Program-made: the position numbers and the translations under genes
Assembly: GCF_014836935.1 (NCBI RefSeq)
Contig: NZ_JACSPW010000016.1
Span: 25,644 to 89,643 of the forward strand
Source of the DNA: Solibacillus merdavium
GTDB taxonomy: Bacteria > Bacillota > Bacilli > Bacillales_A > Planococcaceae
DNA: 64,000 bases
Direction of reading: 5' to 3'
Shown here: one piece after another, positions 1 to 9,747 of the stretch
Layout of the letters: each line of letters starts with the position of its first letter
Position numbering within the stretch: position 1 is the first letter of the stretch
The notes under the pieces: model-generated
Told to the model about the DNA's origin: nothing
The model's input: only the letters and a program-made list of their open reading frames with translations
Database searches by the model: none

Positions 1-1
1 C

Positions 2-1225
2 GTGACAGAAGGTTTAGAAACAACGTGTGCTTCTAAAATCTTGGAAGGCTTTATGCCAATTTACGATGCAACAATCGTTAAGAAATTACGCGATGCAGGT
101 ATGGTAACAGTTGGTAAATTAAATATGGACGAATTCGCAATGGGTTCTTCTAACGAAAACTCGGCTTATAAAACAACCAAAAACCCGTGGAATCTTTCAC
201 ACGTGCCAGGTGGTTCTTCAGGCGCATCTGCAGCAGCAGTAGCAGCAGGCGAAGTACCATTCTCACTTGGTTCTGATACAGGTGGATCAATCCGTCAACC
301 GGCAGCTTACTGTGGTGTTGTAGGAATGAAACCTACATATGGTCGTGTATCTCGCTTTGGTTTAGTTGCATTTGCATCTTCTTTAGATCAAATTGGACCA
401 ATTACACGTAATGTAACGGACAACGCATTATTACTTGAAGCAATCTCAGGTGTAGATGAAATGGATTCTACTTCTGCAGATGTGCCAGTACCGAATTATG
501 CAGCTGCTTTAGACGGCAATATTAAAGGTTTAAAAATTGCTGTACCAAAAGAATTCCTTGGGGAAGGCGTTGGCGAAGCAGCAAAACAGTCAGTGCTTGA
601 TGCACTAGAAGTATTAAAAGGCTTAGGCGCAACAGTAGAAGAGGTATCTTTACCACATTCTAAATATGCGTTGGCAGCATACTACATTCTTTCATCATCT
701 GAAGCTTCTTCTAACCTTTCACGTTTTGACGGTATTCGTTACGGTTACCGTTCAGAAAACGCTAAAAACTTATTGGAGCTATACAAACAATCTCGTGCTG
801 AAGGTTTCGGCGATGAAGTAAAACGTCGTATCATGCTTGGTACTTATTCATTATCAGCAGGTACGTATGATGCATACTACAAAAAAGCACAACAAGCACG
901 TACATTAATTAAAGCAGATTACGACAAAGTATTCGAAAACTATGACGTAATTATTGGACCTACAGCGCCAACACCTGCATTCGCAATCGGTGCTAACATT
1001 GATGATCCAATGACAATGTACGCAAACGATATTTTAACAATTCCAATTAACTTAGCTGGTGTACCAGCAATTTCAATTCCATGTGGTTTTGAAAATGACT
1101 TACCACTAGGATTACAAATTATCGGTAAACACTTCGATGAAGAAACACTTTACCGCGTAGCATATGCTTACGAGCAAAACACAGATTTCAATACAAAAAC
1201 TCCAGCACTATGGGAGGTAAAATAA
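2..1225 (+). CDS. gatA: Glutamyl-tRNA(Gln)/aspartyl-tRNA(Asn) amidotransferase subunit A (5' truncated by window)
   Basis: Amidase subunit of GatCAB. It hydrolyses glutamine and supplies ammonia to convert misacylated Glu-tRNA(Gln) or Asp-tRNA(Asn) to the correct aminoacyl-tRNA. The 407 residues present cover the amidase signature: GGSSGAS at about 70-76 with the cis-Ser at 72, and [11 protein letters not shown] at about 90-100 with the nucleophile Ser96. The family is about 485 residues, so roughly 80 N-terminal residues, including the catalytic Lys, lie upstream of the window. The GTG at position 2 is an internal valine codon, not the start. The stop is followed by one base and then gatB, so the two are cotranscribed, presumably with gatC outside the window. 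Identification is secure. Confidence 0.97.
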   Translation: MTEGLETTCASKILEGFMPIYDATIVKKLRDAGMVTVGKLNMDEFAMGSSNENSAYKTTKNPWNLSHVPGGSSGASAAAVAAGEVPFSLGSDTGGSIRQPAAYCGVVGMKPTYGRVSRFGLVAFASSLDQIGPITRNVTDNALLLEAISGVDEMDSTSADVPVPNYAAALDGNIKGLKIAVPKEFLGEGVGEAAKQSVLDALEVLKGLGATVEEVSLPHSKYALAAYYILSSSEASSNLSRFDGIRYGYRSENAKNLLELYKQSRAEGFGDEVKRRIMLGTYSLSAGTYDAYYKKAQQARTLIKADYDKVFENYDVIIGPTAPTPAFAIGANIDDPMTMYANDILTIPINLAGVPAISIPCGFENDLPLGLQIIGKHFDEETLYRVAYAYEQNTDFNTKTPALWEVK

Positions 1226-1226
1226 G

Positions 1227-2672
1227 ATGAACTTTGAAACAGTCATTGGTTTAGAAATTCACGTTGAATTAAAAACGAATTCTAAAATCTTCTCGGCTTC
1301 CCCAAACCATTTCGGTGCAGAGCCAAATACAAATACGTCGGTAATTGATCTTGGATACCCAGGTGTTTTACCAGTATTAAATAAACAAGTAGTAGACTAT
1401 GCAATCCGTGCTTCTTTAGCATTAAACATGGAAATCGAACAAGAAACTAAATTCGACCGCAAAAACTACTTCTATCCGGACAATCCGAAAGCTTACCAAA
1501 TTTCACAATTTGATAAGCCAATCGGTAAAAACGGATGGGTTGAAATCGAAATTCCTGCTAAAGGCGACACACCAGGCTACAAAAAGAAAATCGGTATTAC
1601 ACGTCTTCATATGGAAGAAGATGCAGGTAAATTAACACACGCTGATGGTTATTCTTTAGTGGACTTAAACCGTCAAGGAACACCTCTTGTTGAGATTGTT
1701 TCTGAGCCGGATATCCGTACTCCGGATGAAGCATATGCATACCTTGAAAAAGTGAAGTCAATTATTCAATATTCAGGTGTATCAGATGTACGTATGGAAG
1801 AAGGTTCATTACGTTGTGATGCGAACATTTCGATTCGTCCATACGGCCAAGAAGAGTTCGGTACAAAAACAGAGCTGAAAAACTTAAACTCATTTAACTT
1901 CGTACGTCGTGGTTTAGAGCATGAGGAAGTTCGTCAGGAAGAAGTACTAATGTCAGGTGGCATTATTGAGCAAGAAACTCGCCGTTTCGATGAAAAGACA
2001 GGTAAAACTATTTTAATGCGTGTAAAAGAAGGAACAGATGATTACCGTTACTTCCCAGAGCCAGATTTAGTACGTCTTTCTATTTCTGATGAATGGGTAG
2101 AGCGTATCCGCCAGTCAATTCCTGAATTACCAGATGCACGTAAAGCACGTTACGTTTCTGAACTAGGCTTAACAGATTATGATGCAAACGTACTTGTGGT
2201 AAACAAAGAGATTTCAGATTTCTTTGATGCAACTGTAACGGCTGGTGCAGATGCAAAATTAACGGCAAACTGGTTAATGGGTGACGTATCTGCATACTTG
2301 AATTCAGAGCAAAAAGAGCTAAAAGATACAGCTTTAACACCAGAAAACTTAGCTGGTATGGTGAAATTAATTACAGACGGCACAATTTCTTCTAAAATCG
2401 CGAAAAAAGTATTCACTGAATTAGTTACTAACGGTGGCGATGCAGCGAAAATCGTGAAGGAAAAAGGGTTAGTTCAAATTTCTGATCCAGAAGTAATTCG
2501 AGGCTTCGTAACAACTGTTCTTGATAACGATGCAAAATCGGTAGCTGATTTCTTAGGCGGCAACGAACGTGCGATTAAAGCACTTTTAGGTCAAATTATG
2601 AAAGCTTCTAAAGGTCAGGCAAACCCACAATTAACAAATCAAATTTTAATGGAAGAAATTAATAAACGCTAA
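1227..2672 (+). CDS. gatB: Glutamyl-tRNA(Gln)/aspartyl-tRNA(Asn) amidotransferase subunit B
   Basis: Kinase/tRNA-binding subunit of GatCAB. It phosphorylates the misacylated Glu or Asp carboxylate before amidation and holds the tRNA. Visible: the N-terminal signature [15 protein letters not shown], the cradle-domain stretch [12 protein letters not shown], the tRNA-interacting region around [13 protein letters not shown] at about 271-283, and a C-terminal YqeY-like helical tail ending near SKGQANP. The length of 481 is normal for the family. The ATG at 1227 follows the ribosome site GGGAGGT (1211-1217) and starts one base after gatA, typical of the gatCAB operon. A strong terminator follows. 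In Bacillus subtilis dgkB comes next; here an unrelated nagA does. Confidence 0.98.
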   Translation: MNFETVIGLEIHVELKTNSKIFSASPNHFGAEPNTNTSVIDLGYPGVLPVLNKQVVDYAIRASLALNMEIEQETKFDRKNYFYPDNPKAYQISQFDKPIGKNGWVEIEIPAKGDTPGYKKKIGITRLHMEEDAGKLTHADGYSLVDLNRQGTPLVEIVSEPDIRTPDEAYAYLEKVKSIIQYSGVSDVRMEEGSLRCDANISIRPYGQEEFGTKTELKNLNSFNFVRRGLEHEEVRQEEVLMSGGIIEQETRRFDEKTGKTILMRVKEGTDDYRYFPEPDLVRLSISDEWVERIRQSIPELPDARKARYVSELGLTDYDANVLVVNKEISDFFDATVTAGADAKLTANWLMGDVSAYLNSEQKELKDTALTPENLAGMVKLITDGTISSKIAKKVFTELVTNGGDAAKIVKEKGLVQISDPEVIRGFVTTVLDNDAKSVADFLGGNERAIKALLGQIMKASKGQANPQLTNQILMEEINKR

Positions 2673-2687
2673 TTTCTTCGTGTGAAC

Positions 2688-2722
2688 GGCAGTCTATCTA
2701 TAATAGACTGTCGTTTTTTTTA
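2688..2722 (+). terminator. Rho-independent terminator of gatAB
   Basis: Eleven-base-pair stem (2688-2698 with 2704-2714, one G-U pair) and a short loop, followed by a run of eight T. It ends the gatCAB operon. Confidence 0.9.
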
Positions 2723-2800
2723 TAGGAATTCACTTGATAAATTATAATCATAAGCTAATAATTGGAAATATAAAAAGTGAGGAAGAGGGAGGGATTTATT

Positions 2801-3976
2801 TTGGAAAAGACCTGGTGTGTGGGACCAATTCAAATTGTACGAGAACAACAAATAAACAAAGACCATTATGCGGTTATTGAAGGTAAAAAAATTGTCCAGT
2901 TTTGTGAAAAAGCCGGCTTACCTGAACAGATTGATTTTGTGGAAACAAAGGCTACCTATAAATTAATGCCAGGGATGATTGACCAGCATATCCACGGAAT
3001 GTCAGGTGCAGATGTAATGGACGGAATGGAAAGTAGTCTTAATACCATTAGTAAAGCACTTGCCAAACATGGTGTGACCAGCTTTTTGGCAACAACGATG
3101 ACAGCCGCAGTAAACCAAATTGAACATGTCGTACAAACGGTAGCTGATAACAAAAACTCAGTACAGGGTGCCAAAATCGTTGGTATTCATTTAGAAGGTC
3201 CATTCATTAATCCAGTTCAAAAGGGTGCACAGTCTGATCAATATATTATAAAGCCCTCTGCTGAAATTTTTGAAAAGCTTAATACATCCTCACAAAAACA
3301 AATAAAGCTCATAACATTTGCAGCGGAACTGGATGAAGGGGAAAAGCTTGCATCATACTTGAAAAATAATGACATTGTAGCATCCATCGGACATTCTAAT
3401 GCGAAGTATGCCGAAACAAAGATTTTATTGGAGCAACAGCTAATTCAAAATGCTACTCACTTTTGCAATGGGATGAGGTCAATCCATCATCGTGAGCCAG
3501 GTCTGCAAGTAGCTTTATTGCAAAGTGACAGTAAGCTGGAGATTATTGCGGATGGAATACATATTCATCCAGACATGATTCGTTTTATATTTGATTCAAT
3601 TGGTGAAGACCGAATGATATTAATTTCAGACAGTATGAGGGCGACTGAATTGGCGGATGGTATTTATGATTTAGGGGGACAGCAAGTTCGTGTAGAGAAT
3701 GGGTTGTGTAAACTGGTAGAAAGTGATGCGCTTGCAGGAAGCACACTTAATTTAAATAAGGCAAGAAAAAACATGAAAGAATGGCTTCAACTATCAGACA
3801 TGACACTGGCTAAGCTGACGGCAACAAATAGTGCAAAACTGTTAGGGTTATATGAACATAAAGGTTCAATTGAAATTGGTAAAGATGCTGATTTTTATAT
3901 AGTAAATGAACAAGAGGATGTTGTAATGACTGTTTCAGAAGGAAAAGTAATTTTTGAGAACCTAAAGGGGGAGTAA
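2801..3976 (+). CDS. nagA: N-acetylglucosamine-6-phosphate deacetylase
   Basis: Cytosolic amidohydrolase that deacetylates GlcNAc-6-phosphate to glucosamine-6-phosphate in amino-sugar catabolism and cell-wall recycling. Motifs: DQHIHGMSGAD (metal HxH region), HLEGPFINPVQKGAQ, IGHSNA and THFCNGM (usual form THLFNAM), DGIHIHPD, LISDSM carrying the catalytic Asp (family usually TDAM), and the C-terminal ALAGSTL. A TTG start at 2801 is chosen because GGGAGGG (2787-2793) sits seven bases upstream; the in-frame GTG at 2777 has no ribosome site. That gives 391 residues, normal for the family. No nagB follows; the next gene, two bases on, is an acetyltransferase, so the pair looks like a small operon. 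The divergent THFCNG and LISDSM motifs could mean a related N-acetyl-sugar substrate. Confidence 0.88.
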   Translation: MEKTWCVGPIQIVREQQINKDHYAVIEGKKIVQFCEKAGLPEQIDFVETKATYKLMPGMIDQHIHGMSGADVMDGMESSLNTISKALAKHGVTSFLATTMTAAVNQIEHVVQTVADNKNSVQGAKIVGIHLEGPFINPVQKGAQSDQYIIKPSAEIFEKLNTSSQKQIKLITFAAELDEGEKLASYLKNNDIVASIGHSNAKYAETKILLEQQLIQNATHFCNGMRSIHHREPGLQVALLQSDSKLEIIADGIHIHPDMIRFIFDSIGEDRMILISDSMRATELADGIYDLGGQQVRVENGLCKLVESDALAGSTLNLNKARKNMKEWLQLSDMTLAKLTATNSAKLLGLYEHKGSIEIGKDADFYIVNEQEDVVMTVSEGKVIFENLKGE

Positions 3977-3978
3977 AG

Positions 3979-4851
3979 GTGAATTTCATTAAAGGGGATG
4001 CTTTACACAATGACTTACAGCTAAAAAGGAGCTTTTTCAATTTGGCTGATGAAACGTTTAATCTAAAATTTGAACAATGGGATGAGCTTGGATATTGGAA
4101 CGATACATATTGCCCCTATGCCTTTGAAGTGGATGGTGAAATAGCTTCAAATGTATCAACAAGTACGGGAATGATGGTTTTAGATGGCAAACAGTATGAG
4201 GCTGTTCAAATAGGGACTGTCATGACAAATCCAAAATTCCAAGGGAAAGGATTATCACGGCGGCTAATGGAAAAAGTAATGGAAGATCATGTGAATGCCA
4301 ATATAATTTATTTATTTGCAAATAAATCAGTATTAGGTTTTTATCCGAAGTTTGGATTTGAAATGCGAACACAATCTACTTTTACATTGGATAAAAAAGA
4401 TCTTGTATCCAATGAAACGGAAATAAACAAAATTAACATGGATGATAATATCGAAAGAAAGCTATTTTACAATACAACGATGAACCGTGTACCAATTAGC
4501 CGAAAAATGAGTATGGTTCAAAATGAAAGTATTGTTATGTTCCATGCATTGACGCAATATCGGGATTGTATCTACTATGTTCCAAAGTTCCGGGTATTTG
4601 TCATTTTAAAAGAATCAGCGCAGCATGTTGAGGTAATTGATGTAATTTCTAAAGAGCCTTTTGATTTGTTGGAAGTGTTGGGAAGCCTGCCAATTCAAAC
4701 CTCGAAAATTAAACTGTGCTTTACGCCGGATGATTTAAAAATTCCTATTGTACAGGAAATGTTCATAGATGAGGGTGCCATGTTTGTGAAAAATCAAATA
4801 GATATCGACTATCCGAATAATTTACTGTATCCATATAGTGGTTTAGCATAA
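3979..4851 (+). CDS. GNAT family N-acetyltransferase
   Basis: Predicted cytosolic acetyl-CoA-dependent acetyltransferase of unknown substrate. The GNAT core is at about 40-115, with the acetyl-CoA-binding loop in QIGTVMTNPKFQGKGLSRRLMEKVM (the QGKGLS part matches the Q/RxxGxG/A consensus) and the closing strand IIYLFANKSVLGFYPKFGFE. The remaining 170 residues form an extra C-terminal domain, as in the larger Eis-like or YitI-like GNATs. The GTG start at 3979 lies two bases after nagA and uses GGGGGAG inside the nagA stop region as ribosome site. Coupling to nagA suggests a role linked to amino sugars, but that is only inferred from position. Confidence 0.8.
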   Translation: MNFIKGDALHNDLQLKRSFFNLADETFNLKFEQWDELGYWNDTYCPYAFEVDGEIASNVSTSTGMMVLDGKQYEAVQIGTVMTNPKFQGKGLSRRLMEKVMEDHVNANIIYLFANKSVLGFYPKFGFEMRTQSTFTLDKKDLVSNETEINKINMDDNIERKLFYNTTMNRVPISRKMSMVQNESIVMFHALTQYRDCIYYVPKFRVFVILKESAQHVEVIDVISKEPFDLLEVLGSLPIQTSKIKLCFTPDDLKIPIVQEMFIDEGAMFVKNQIDIDYPNNLLYPYSGLA

Positions 4852-4852
4852 T

Positions 4853-4890
4853 AAATGGAGGTCCGGAAAATGTTCCCCGGACCTCCATTT
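4853..4890. terminator. Bidirectional terminator between the nagA operon and the esterase gene
   Basis: A 14-bp perfect stem (4853-4866 with 4877-4890), GC-rich at its top and flanked by A and T runs on both sides. It can stop the convergent nagA and esterase transcripts. Confidence 0.88.
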
Positions 4891-4909
4891 TGCGGTCAAT
4901 TTAAGAAGT

Positions 4910-5833
4910 TTAGTCGGGCAAGTCGCCAAAACCAGTATGACCGTTTAATAATTTTGCGGTGACGTATAGAAGGCGCTTTTTTGCTTCACGGGCTATTGGT
5001 ATTTCCTCTAAATCAAATCCGTGAATGCAGCCTTTGTAAATATCAAATTGAACGTCTATATGCGCCTGACGTAATTTATTAACAAACTCATAAACTTCCT
5101 CGTAAAAAAGATCATGGGTGCCGATGAAAGTATAGATTGGTGGAAGTCTTTCCACATTAGCGTATAAAGGTGATGCGTACGGAGGAATGATTTTCATATT
5201 GCCTAAATAAGCATCCCAACTGTGTCTGTTTTTTTCATTATTCCAAATAGCAGGTGAAGCAAACTTTTCATGAAATGGCCTCTCTTTTGCATCGAGCATC
5301 GGATACAATGGCAAAATCCCCGCTATTTGAGGTCCTTTTTCATCTCGTGCCTTTAATGCTACTGCCAATGCCAAGTTACCCCCAGCACTACCTCCGCTTA
5401 CTATTATTTTGTTTGGATCAATATTTAGAGCGTTTGCATGTCTATAAATCCATGTTAGAGTTTCATAACTATCCTCCAATGCAGCAGGATAAGGATGCTC
5501 CGGGGCCAGACGATATTGTGGGATGAATACAACCGCTTGAAAGTTATGGACAAAGTCGATGACATAGGGAATACTGTCATCCGGATTGCCGAAAACCATT
5601 CCACCACCATGAAACCAAACAAAACATGGCATATTTTGTGCCGCTTGCTTCGGTTTTAAACAAATAACGCGTACATTATTAATCATCATTTCTTGCACTA
5701 AGCAATTTTCAGTCCGAAAATTTTGCTCGGAAAAATGGGTGAATGTACGATTCGCTATGAGTTCATGGAATGTACGTGCATTTTTTAAGCTTCGGTTAAA
5801 TATTTCAGCCAGTTCAGGGTGTAGCCCTTTCAT
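4910..5833 (-). CDS. Alpha/beta hydrolase, HSL-type (esterase/lipase)
   Basis: Carboxylic-ester hydrolase of the hormone-sensitive-lipase group, probably cytosolic because no signal peptide is visible. HGGG at 75-78 forms the oxyanion hole; the nucleophile elbow is GGSAGG with Ser149 (the family usually has GDSAGG); Asp241 in GTHDLFYEE and His271 in GCIHGFD complete the triad. YRLAPEHPYPAALED at about 107-121 is the typical HSL block. The 307 residues are of normal length. The ATG at 5833 overlaps the stop of the upstream DUF624 gene by four bases (ATGA), so the two are translationally coupled. The substrate cannot be told from sequence; a deacylation role beside nagA and the sugar locus is possible. 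Confidence 0.88.
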   Translation of the reverse strand: MKGLHPELAEIFNRSLKNARTFHELIANRTFTHFSEQNFRTENCLVQEMMINNVRVICLKPKQAAQNMPCFVWFHGGGMVFGNPDDSIPYVIDFVHNFQAVVFIPQYRLAPEHPYPAALEDSYETLTWIYRHANALNIDPNKIIVSGGSAGGNLALAVALKARDEKGPQIAGILPLYPMLDAKERPFHEKFASPAIWNNEKNRHSWDAYLGNMKIIPPYASPLYANVERLPPIYTFIGTHDLFYEEVYEFVNKLRQAHIDVQFDIYKGCIHGFDLEEIPIAREAKKRLLYVTAKLLNGHTGFGDLPD

Positions 5834-6450
5834 ACTGATACCGCCTTCGACAACTTCCTTTTTTCGATTTTTGTAAATGAACGAAGCGAGAACTTCATTA
5901 TTATTAAACTAAGAACACTGCCGACAAATAAAGGGATCGCACCTGGCATAATATTAAAAACAAAATATATAAAAATAATACTTATAGAATTCAAAACAAC
6001 GGTGAAAGGCGAGGTAATGGTGAATAGAAACGCCTGTTTAATCATCGCAAAAAATGCTAAATCAAAATGTACATACACTGGAAAGAAGAAAAATAAAGTG
6101 CCAAAAATAATAAATGCCACAATAAAAGTTGGTATAAGGAGAATAGATAAAGATTCAAATGTATAAATGGCATAAAAGTCGATAGCTAAAATGAATAGAA
6201 TACTATAGCTAATGATTGCATAGCCATTTCCTTTTAGCCATTCACTTTTATATACTTCCCAAAAAGTGTGCGTCATCGGTTTATCAATATCGAGCAGCAA
6301 TTGTCTTGTAATCGTAAATAATGCAATCGTTGCTGGAAACAATCCAAAAATAAATAGTCCAATCGCGGAAAAAAACAACCATAAAAAGTTTAAGTATATT
6401 ATTTTTAATAGTTTTACACCAAAACTATAAAAGCCGTCCCAAATTGACAT
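5830..6450 (-). CDS. DUF624 (YesL-like) membrane protein
   Basis: Integral membrane protein of 206 residues with about five hydrophobic helices (roughly 10-45, 75-95, 100-125, 135-155 and 160-185). The N-terminal block with FLWLFFSAIGLFIFGLFPATIALF matches the start of DUF624/YesL proteins, which in Bacillus are often encoded beside carbohydrate ABC importers and regulators. Their function is not established. Here it is divergently oriented from the sugar-binding lipoprotein gene at 6617 and shares that intergenic region, consistent with coregulation. The start at 6450 follows a good AAGGGGGTA site. It is coupled to the downstream esterase. Confidence 0.75.
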   Translation of the reverse strand: MSIWDGFYSFGVKLLKIIYLNFLWLFFSAIGLFIFGLFPATIALFTITRQLLLDIDKPMTHTFWEVYKSEWLKGNGYAIISYSILFILAIDFYAIYTFESLSILLIPTFIVAFIIFGTLFFFFPVYVHFDLAFFAMIKQAFLFTITSPFTVVLNSISIIFIYFVFNIMPGAIPLFVGSVLSLIIMKFSLRSFTKIEKRKLSKAVSV

Positions 6451-6561
6451 AAAAATACCCCCTTATCCTTATTATAAGATAAAAAGTCAGAAAAATCGTT
6501 CAATTTAAATTAAGGACTTTTAATGGACTTGAGTTAATTCGATTTTTTTTGTAGTCTGAAA

Positions 6562-6583
6562 AAAATAGCGAATTTGCTATTTT
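6562..6583. promoter_or_regulatory. Inverted repeat upstream of the sugar-binding protein gene (candidate operator)
   Basis: The half-sites AAAATAGC (6562-6569) and GCTATTTT (6576-6583) flank six bases. The arm pairs perfectly, and no T run follows that would make it a terminator. It lies 34 bases before the ATG at 6617 in the divergent region, so it suits an operator for the carbohydrate locus. The regulator that would bind is unknown. Confidence 0.45.
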
Positions 6584-6616
6584 ATACAAATGAGAAAGAA
6601 AAAAGGGGGATGGGGT

Positions 6617-7924
6617 ATGAGTATTTCAATTTTCAAAAAGTTTGGACTATTATTTCTAGTATTGGTACTTTCTGCTGTAATGGTTGCTTGTAGTGATGAT
6701 GAAACTAATTCAACTGATACTAACACGACTACGGATAATGGAAGCGCTAACAGTGAGACAGAGGAATCTACAGGATTATCTGGAGAAATAACAGTGTGGG
6801 CACATCCATATACAGACGGTACGACAGGTGAAGGTGACATGTGGAAGACTTTCGCAGCTGACTTTGAGAGTGAAACAGGGGTAAAAGTAAACTTCGAACA
6901 AATTCCATGGGCTAACCGTGACCAAAAAATCCTGACAGCTTTAGCAGCAGGTCAAGGTCCGGACGTATTCTATGTAATCCCTGACCAAATGCCTCAATAT
7001 GCAGAGCAACAATTAATTTTAGATATTTCACAATATGTGACAGATGAAGAATTAAGCGGATTTGTACCAACAGCGATCGAAGCAACAAGCTGGAAGGGCA
7101 AACAGTATGGTATGCCAATTCTTCAAACGGCTGAGTCTTTAGTTTATAATAAAGAAATTTTAACTGAGTTGGGCGTTGATGAAAACAGCCTTCCAACAAC
7201 TTGGGATGAATTCAAAGCTTTAGCAGAAAAAGCAAAAGCAGCGGGCTACTATGCATTCTCATATGCAGGTGGCGGTTCGTTAAATAACACACTTTATCCA
7301 TTCTTATGGCAAGCTGGCGGTAACGTAATTGATGAGAGTAATAATATTTTAATTAACAAGCCGGAAGCAGTTAAGTCATTTGAATTAATTAATGAAATGT
7401 ATACAAAGGGCTGGATCCCTCAAGATTCAATTACAGCACTAGATCATGACTCCTTATACTTCGGTGGTAAGTTATTAGCTGTAAATGGCTCAGGTATTTC
7501 TGTAAACCGTTTATTAGCTGAAAAGCCATTTGATTTTGTCATTGCTCCACCATTAAAAGATGCTGAGCAGTTAACTTACGGTACTGTTGGAATGTTCGTA
7601 GGTTCTGCAATTTCCAAAAACCCGGAAGCGGCAGCAGAATTCATGAAATATGTAACAAACACTGAGAATCAACGTACGTTTAACAATATTACACAATATA
7701 TTCCAACACGCGACGATGCGAAGGATATTTTTGACTCACAACCATACATGGCTCAATTAGCAGGCTACACTCAATATGCTAAGCCGGGTATTATTCACCC
7801 GGAAGGCCGTAACATAATGCCTGTAGTTCAAGCGGAAATTCAAGCAATGCTGGAAGGGAAACAATCTCCTCAAGAAGCTGCGGATAAGTCAGCGGAAGCA
7901 ATTGATAAATTGATTAACAAATAG
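6617..7924 (+). CDS. Sugar ABC transporter substrate-binding lipoprotein
   Basis: Extracellular family-1 solute-binding protein anchored as a lipoprotein. It captures a sugar and delivers it to the two permeases that follow. The start is taken at 6617, seven bases after AAGGGGG, not at the ATG at 6590, which has no ribosome site. This gives 435 residues with a signal peptide and lipobox ending VMVAC (Cys25), then a Thr/Asn/Ser/Glu linker to about residue 50. The mature domain starts GEITVWAHPY and contains the DQKILTALAAGQGPDVFYV block typical of maltose/multiple-sugar binding proteins. Closest in type to maltodextrin and cyclodextrin receptors, but the substrate is not deducible. First gene of a probable 6.6-17.7 kb operon. 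Confidence 0.9.
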   Translation: MSISIFKKFGLLFLVLVLSAVMVACSDDETNSTDTNTTTDNGSANSETEESTGLSGEITVWAHPYTDGTTGEGDMWKTFAADFESETGVKVNFEQIPWANRDQKILTALAAGQGPDVFYVIPDQMPQYAEQQLILDISQYVTDEELSGFVPTAIEATSWKGKQYGMPILQTAESLVYNKEILTELGVDENSLPTTWDEFKALAEKAKAAGYYAFSYAGGGSLNNTLYPFLWQAGGNVIDESNNILINKPEAVKSFELINEMYTKGWIPQDSITALDHDSLYFGGKLLAVNGSGISVNRLLAEKPFDFVIAPPLKDAEQLTYGTVGMFVGSAISKNPEAAAEFMKYVTNTENQRTFNNITQYIPTRDDAKDIFDSQPYMAQLAGYTQYAKPGIIHPEGRNIMPVVQAEIQAMLEGKQSPQEAADKSAEAIDKLINK

Positions 7925-7931
7925 TTTAAAG

Positions 7932-7960
7932 GAGAGTTTGGTCTTAATGATCAAACTCTC
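7932..7960 (+). other. Intercistronic stem-loop after the binding-protein gene
   Basis: A 12-bp stem (7932-7943 with 7949-7960, one G-U pair) closes a five-base loop. No T run follows, so it is less likely a full terminator than an mRNA-stabilising hairpin that keeps binding-protein message in excess over the permeases, a common arrangement in ABC importer operons. Confidence 0.65.
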
Positions 7961-7992
7961 TCATTACTTCAAGTACAGAAAGGGTGAGGCAT

Positions 7993-8910
7993 GTGACCTC
8001 TACAACTTCTAAACAATCACTTAGTGCACGAATAAAGAGAGAATTAAATAAAAATTTATTAGTCTATATCGTACTCATTCCAGTTATCATTCACTTCATC
8101 ATATTTCAAGTTTATCCATTTGCTCTTAGCTTCTATTTAACTTTTCATGATTGGAAAATAATTGGCGACCCTGAATTTGTTGGATTAAAGCATTGGAAAA
8201 ATCTATTTGATGATGAAATCGCATGGAAAGCAATATGGAATACTGTTAAGTTTTCCGTCTACTATATACTGCCGACAATGGCACTTGGCCTAATTTTGGC
8301 ACTAATTATTAATTCGGGCATTAAGTTTTCAGGCTTCTTTAAAGGGTTATTTTTCTTGCCGGTTGTTACATCATTCGTAATTATTGCAGGTATTTGGGGA
8401 TGGTTATTCCGTGGTACTGAAGATGGCTTTATTAACTATTTAATTGGTTTTGTCGGCATTGATCCACAGCTGTTTTTATCAAGTTCGTCCCAGGCACTCC
8501 TTGTTTTGGCAGGTTTAAGTATTTTTAAAGTGGCTGGTACGACAATGATTTATTACTATGCGGGCTTACAATCGATCGACCGTCAATTGTATGAGGCAGC
8601 ACGAATCGATGGTGCAAACTCGTGGAAAATGTTTTGGAGTGTTACGTTCCCAATGCTAAAGCCGATACACTTTTACGTTGCAATTACAACAACAATTGGT
8701 TCATTTCAAATTTTCGATTCGGCGTTCCTATTGACGAATGGTGGACCAAACTATTCAACGACTACAATTGTGTATTACTTATACCACCAAGGATTTACAA
8801 GCTTAAATTTGAGCTATGCTGCTGTTTTATCGTATGTATTGTTCTTTATCATTTTAATTATCTCGTTAATTCAACGTAAATACATTGGGAAAGACCCAAA
8901 TTATTATTAA
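7993..8910 (+). CDS. Sugar ABC transporter permease (MalF/UgpA type)
   Basis: Inner-membrane permease of a CUT1-type carbohydrate importer; pairs with the next gene to form the channel. Six or so hydrophobic helices are visible (for example 20-42, 85-105, 115-135 and 275-295). The EAA loop EAARIDGANSWKMFWSVTFPML, which docks on the ATPase, lies near residue 200. Two GTG starts exist; 7993 is preferred because AAGGGTGA places its GGTGA five bases upstream, giving 305 residues, whereas GTG 7984 lies inside that site. No ATPase is encoded in the operon, so the MsmX-like ATPase at 22728 probably energises it. Confidence 0.9.
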   Translation: MTSTTSKQSLSARIKRELNKNLLVYIVLIPVIIHFIIFQVYPFALSFYLTFHDWKIIGDPEFVGLKHWKNLFDDEIAWKAIWNTVKFSVYYILPTMALGLILALIINSGIKFSGFFKGLFFLPVVTSFVIIAGIWGWLFRGTEDGFINYLIGFVGIDPQLFLSSSSQALLVLAGLSIFKVAGTTMIYYYAGLQSIDRQLYEAARIDGANSWKMFWSVTFPMLKPIHFYVAITTTIGSFQIFDSAFLLTNGGPNYSTTTIVYYLYHQGFTSLNLSYAAVLSYVLFFIILIISLIQRKYIGKDPNYY

Positions 8911-8934
8911 GCTGGTGCGGGGAGGAGCAGACAA

Positions 8935-9738
8935 ATGAAAAAAGTAATCTCTTATACAGCATTAGCAATATTAGCAATCGTTTTTATTATGCCATTTATT
9001 ATTATGGTTTTCGGATCATTAAAAGAAGTCAAGCAGGCACAAATTGATCCGCTGTTTTGGCTACCTACCAATCCATCGATTCAAAACTATATTACGATTT
9101 TTTCAAATGGAATTTTTTTACGATGGATTTGGAACTCTATCGTTATTACCGTAATTCCCGTTATGACTCAAATGATTTTTGCAGCCCTATTAGGTTATAT
9201 ATTTGCGAAAAAGCAATTTTGGGGAAAAGAAGCGATTTTTTGGACTTTTATGGCGGTTATCATGATTCCTCAACAGCTATTTATAATTCCCAAATATATT
9301 ATGTTCGCTGATTTCGGTTGGATAAATACATATTGGGCATTAATTGTACCTGAATTATGGGCAATTATGGGTGTATTTTTAGTACGACAATTTTTACAGG
9401 GAATACCGAAGGATTTGGAGGAGGCTGCCTATATTGATGGGGCAAATGACTGGCAGATTTTCTTCAAGATTATTTTGCCACTATCATTTCCGGTTGTTGC
9501 GACAGTCGGTACCTTTGCCTTTATTTCAAATTGGAATGACTTATTCCAACCATTGATTTATTTAACTAATGAGAAGATGTTCCCGGTGACAGTCGGTCTT
9601 GCTTCAATGCTCGGAAAAGAAGGGAACTTCGGTGTAGAAATGGCAGGAGCAACAATTTCATTTATACCGACGTTTTTAATATTTATCTTTTTCCAGCGTT
9701 ATTTTACAGAAGGAATTACGATGTCAGGTATTAAGTAG
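8935..9738 (+). CDS. Sugar ABC transporter permease (MalG/UgpE type)
   Basis: Second permease of the CUT1 importer, 267 residues with six predicted membrane helices, the first starting at residue 5 (signal-anchor-like). The EAA motif EEAAYIDGANDWQIFFKIILPLS at about 161-183 is intact and would contact the ATPase. A good GGGGAGGAG ribosome site precedes the ATG at 8935, 24 bases after the preceding permease. The next gene, a Gfo/Idh-type oxidoreductase, follows by nine bases, so transport and metabolism genes are cotranscribed. The length and the conserved C-terminal PTFLIFIFFQRYF tail are normal for the family. Confidence 0.92.
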   Translation: MKKVISYTALAILAIVFIMPFIIMVFGSLKEVKQAQIDPLFWLPTNPSIQNYITIFSNGIFLRWIWNSIVITVIPVMTQMIFAALLGYIFAKKQFWGKEAIFWTFMAVIMIPQQLFIIPKYIMFADFGWINTYWALIVPELWAIMGVFLVRQFLQGIPKDLEEAAYIDGANDWQIFFKIILPLSFPVVATVGTFAFISNWNDLFQPLIYLTNEKMFPVTVGLASMLGKEGNFGVEMAGATISFIPTFLIFIFFQRYFTEGITMSGIK

Positions 9739-9747
9739 GGGGCTGCC

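Noticed and set aside
2080..2340. Minus-strand open frame within gatB
   Set aside because: Shadow of a strongly conserved gene in another frame, without ribosome site or protein-like composition.
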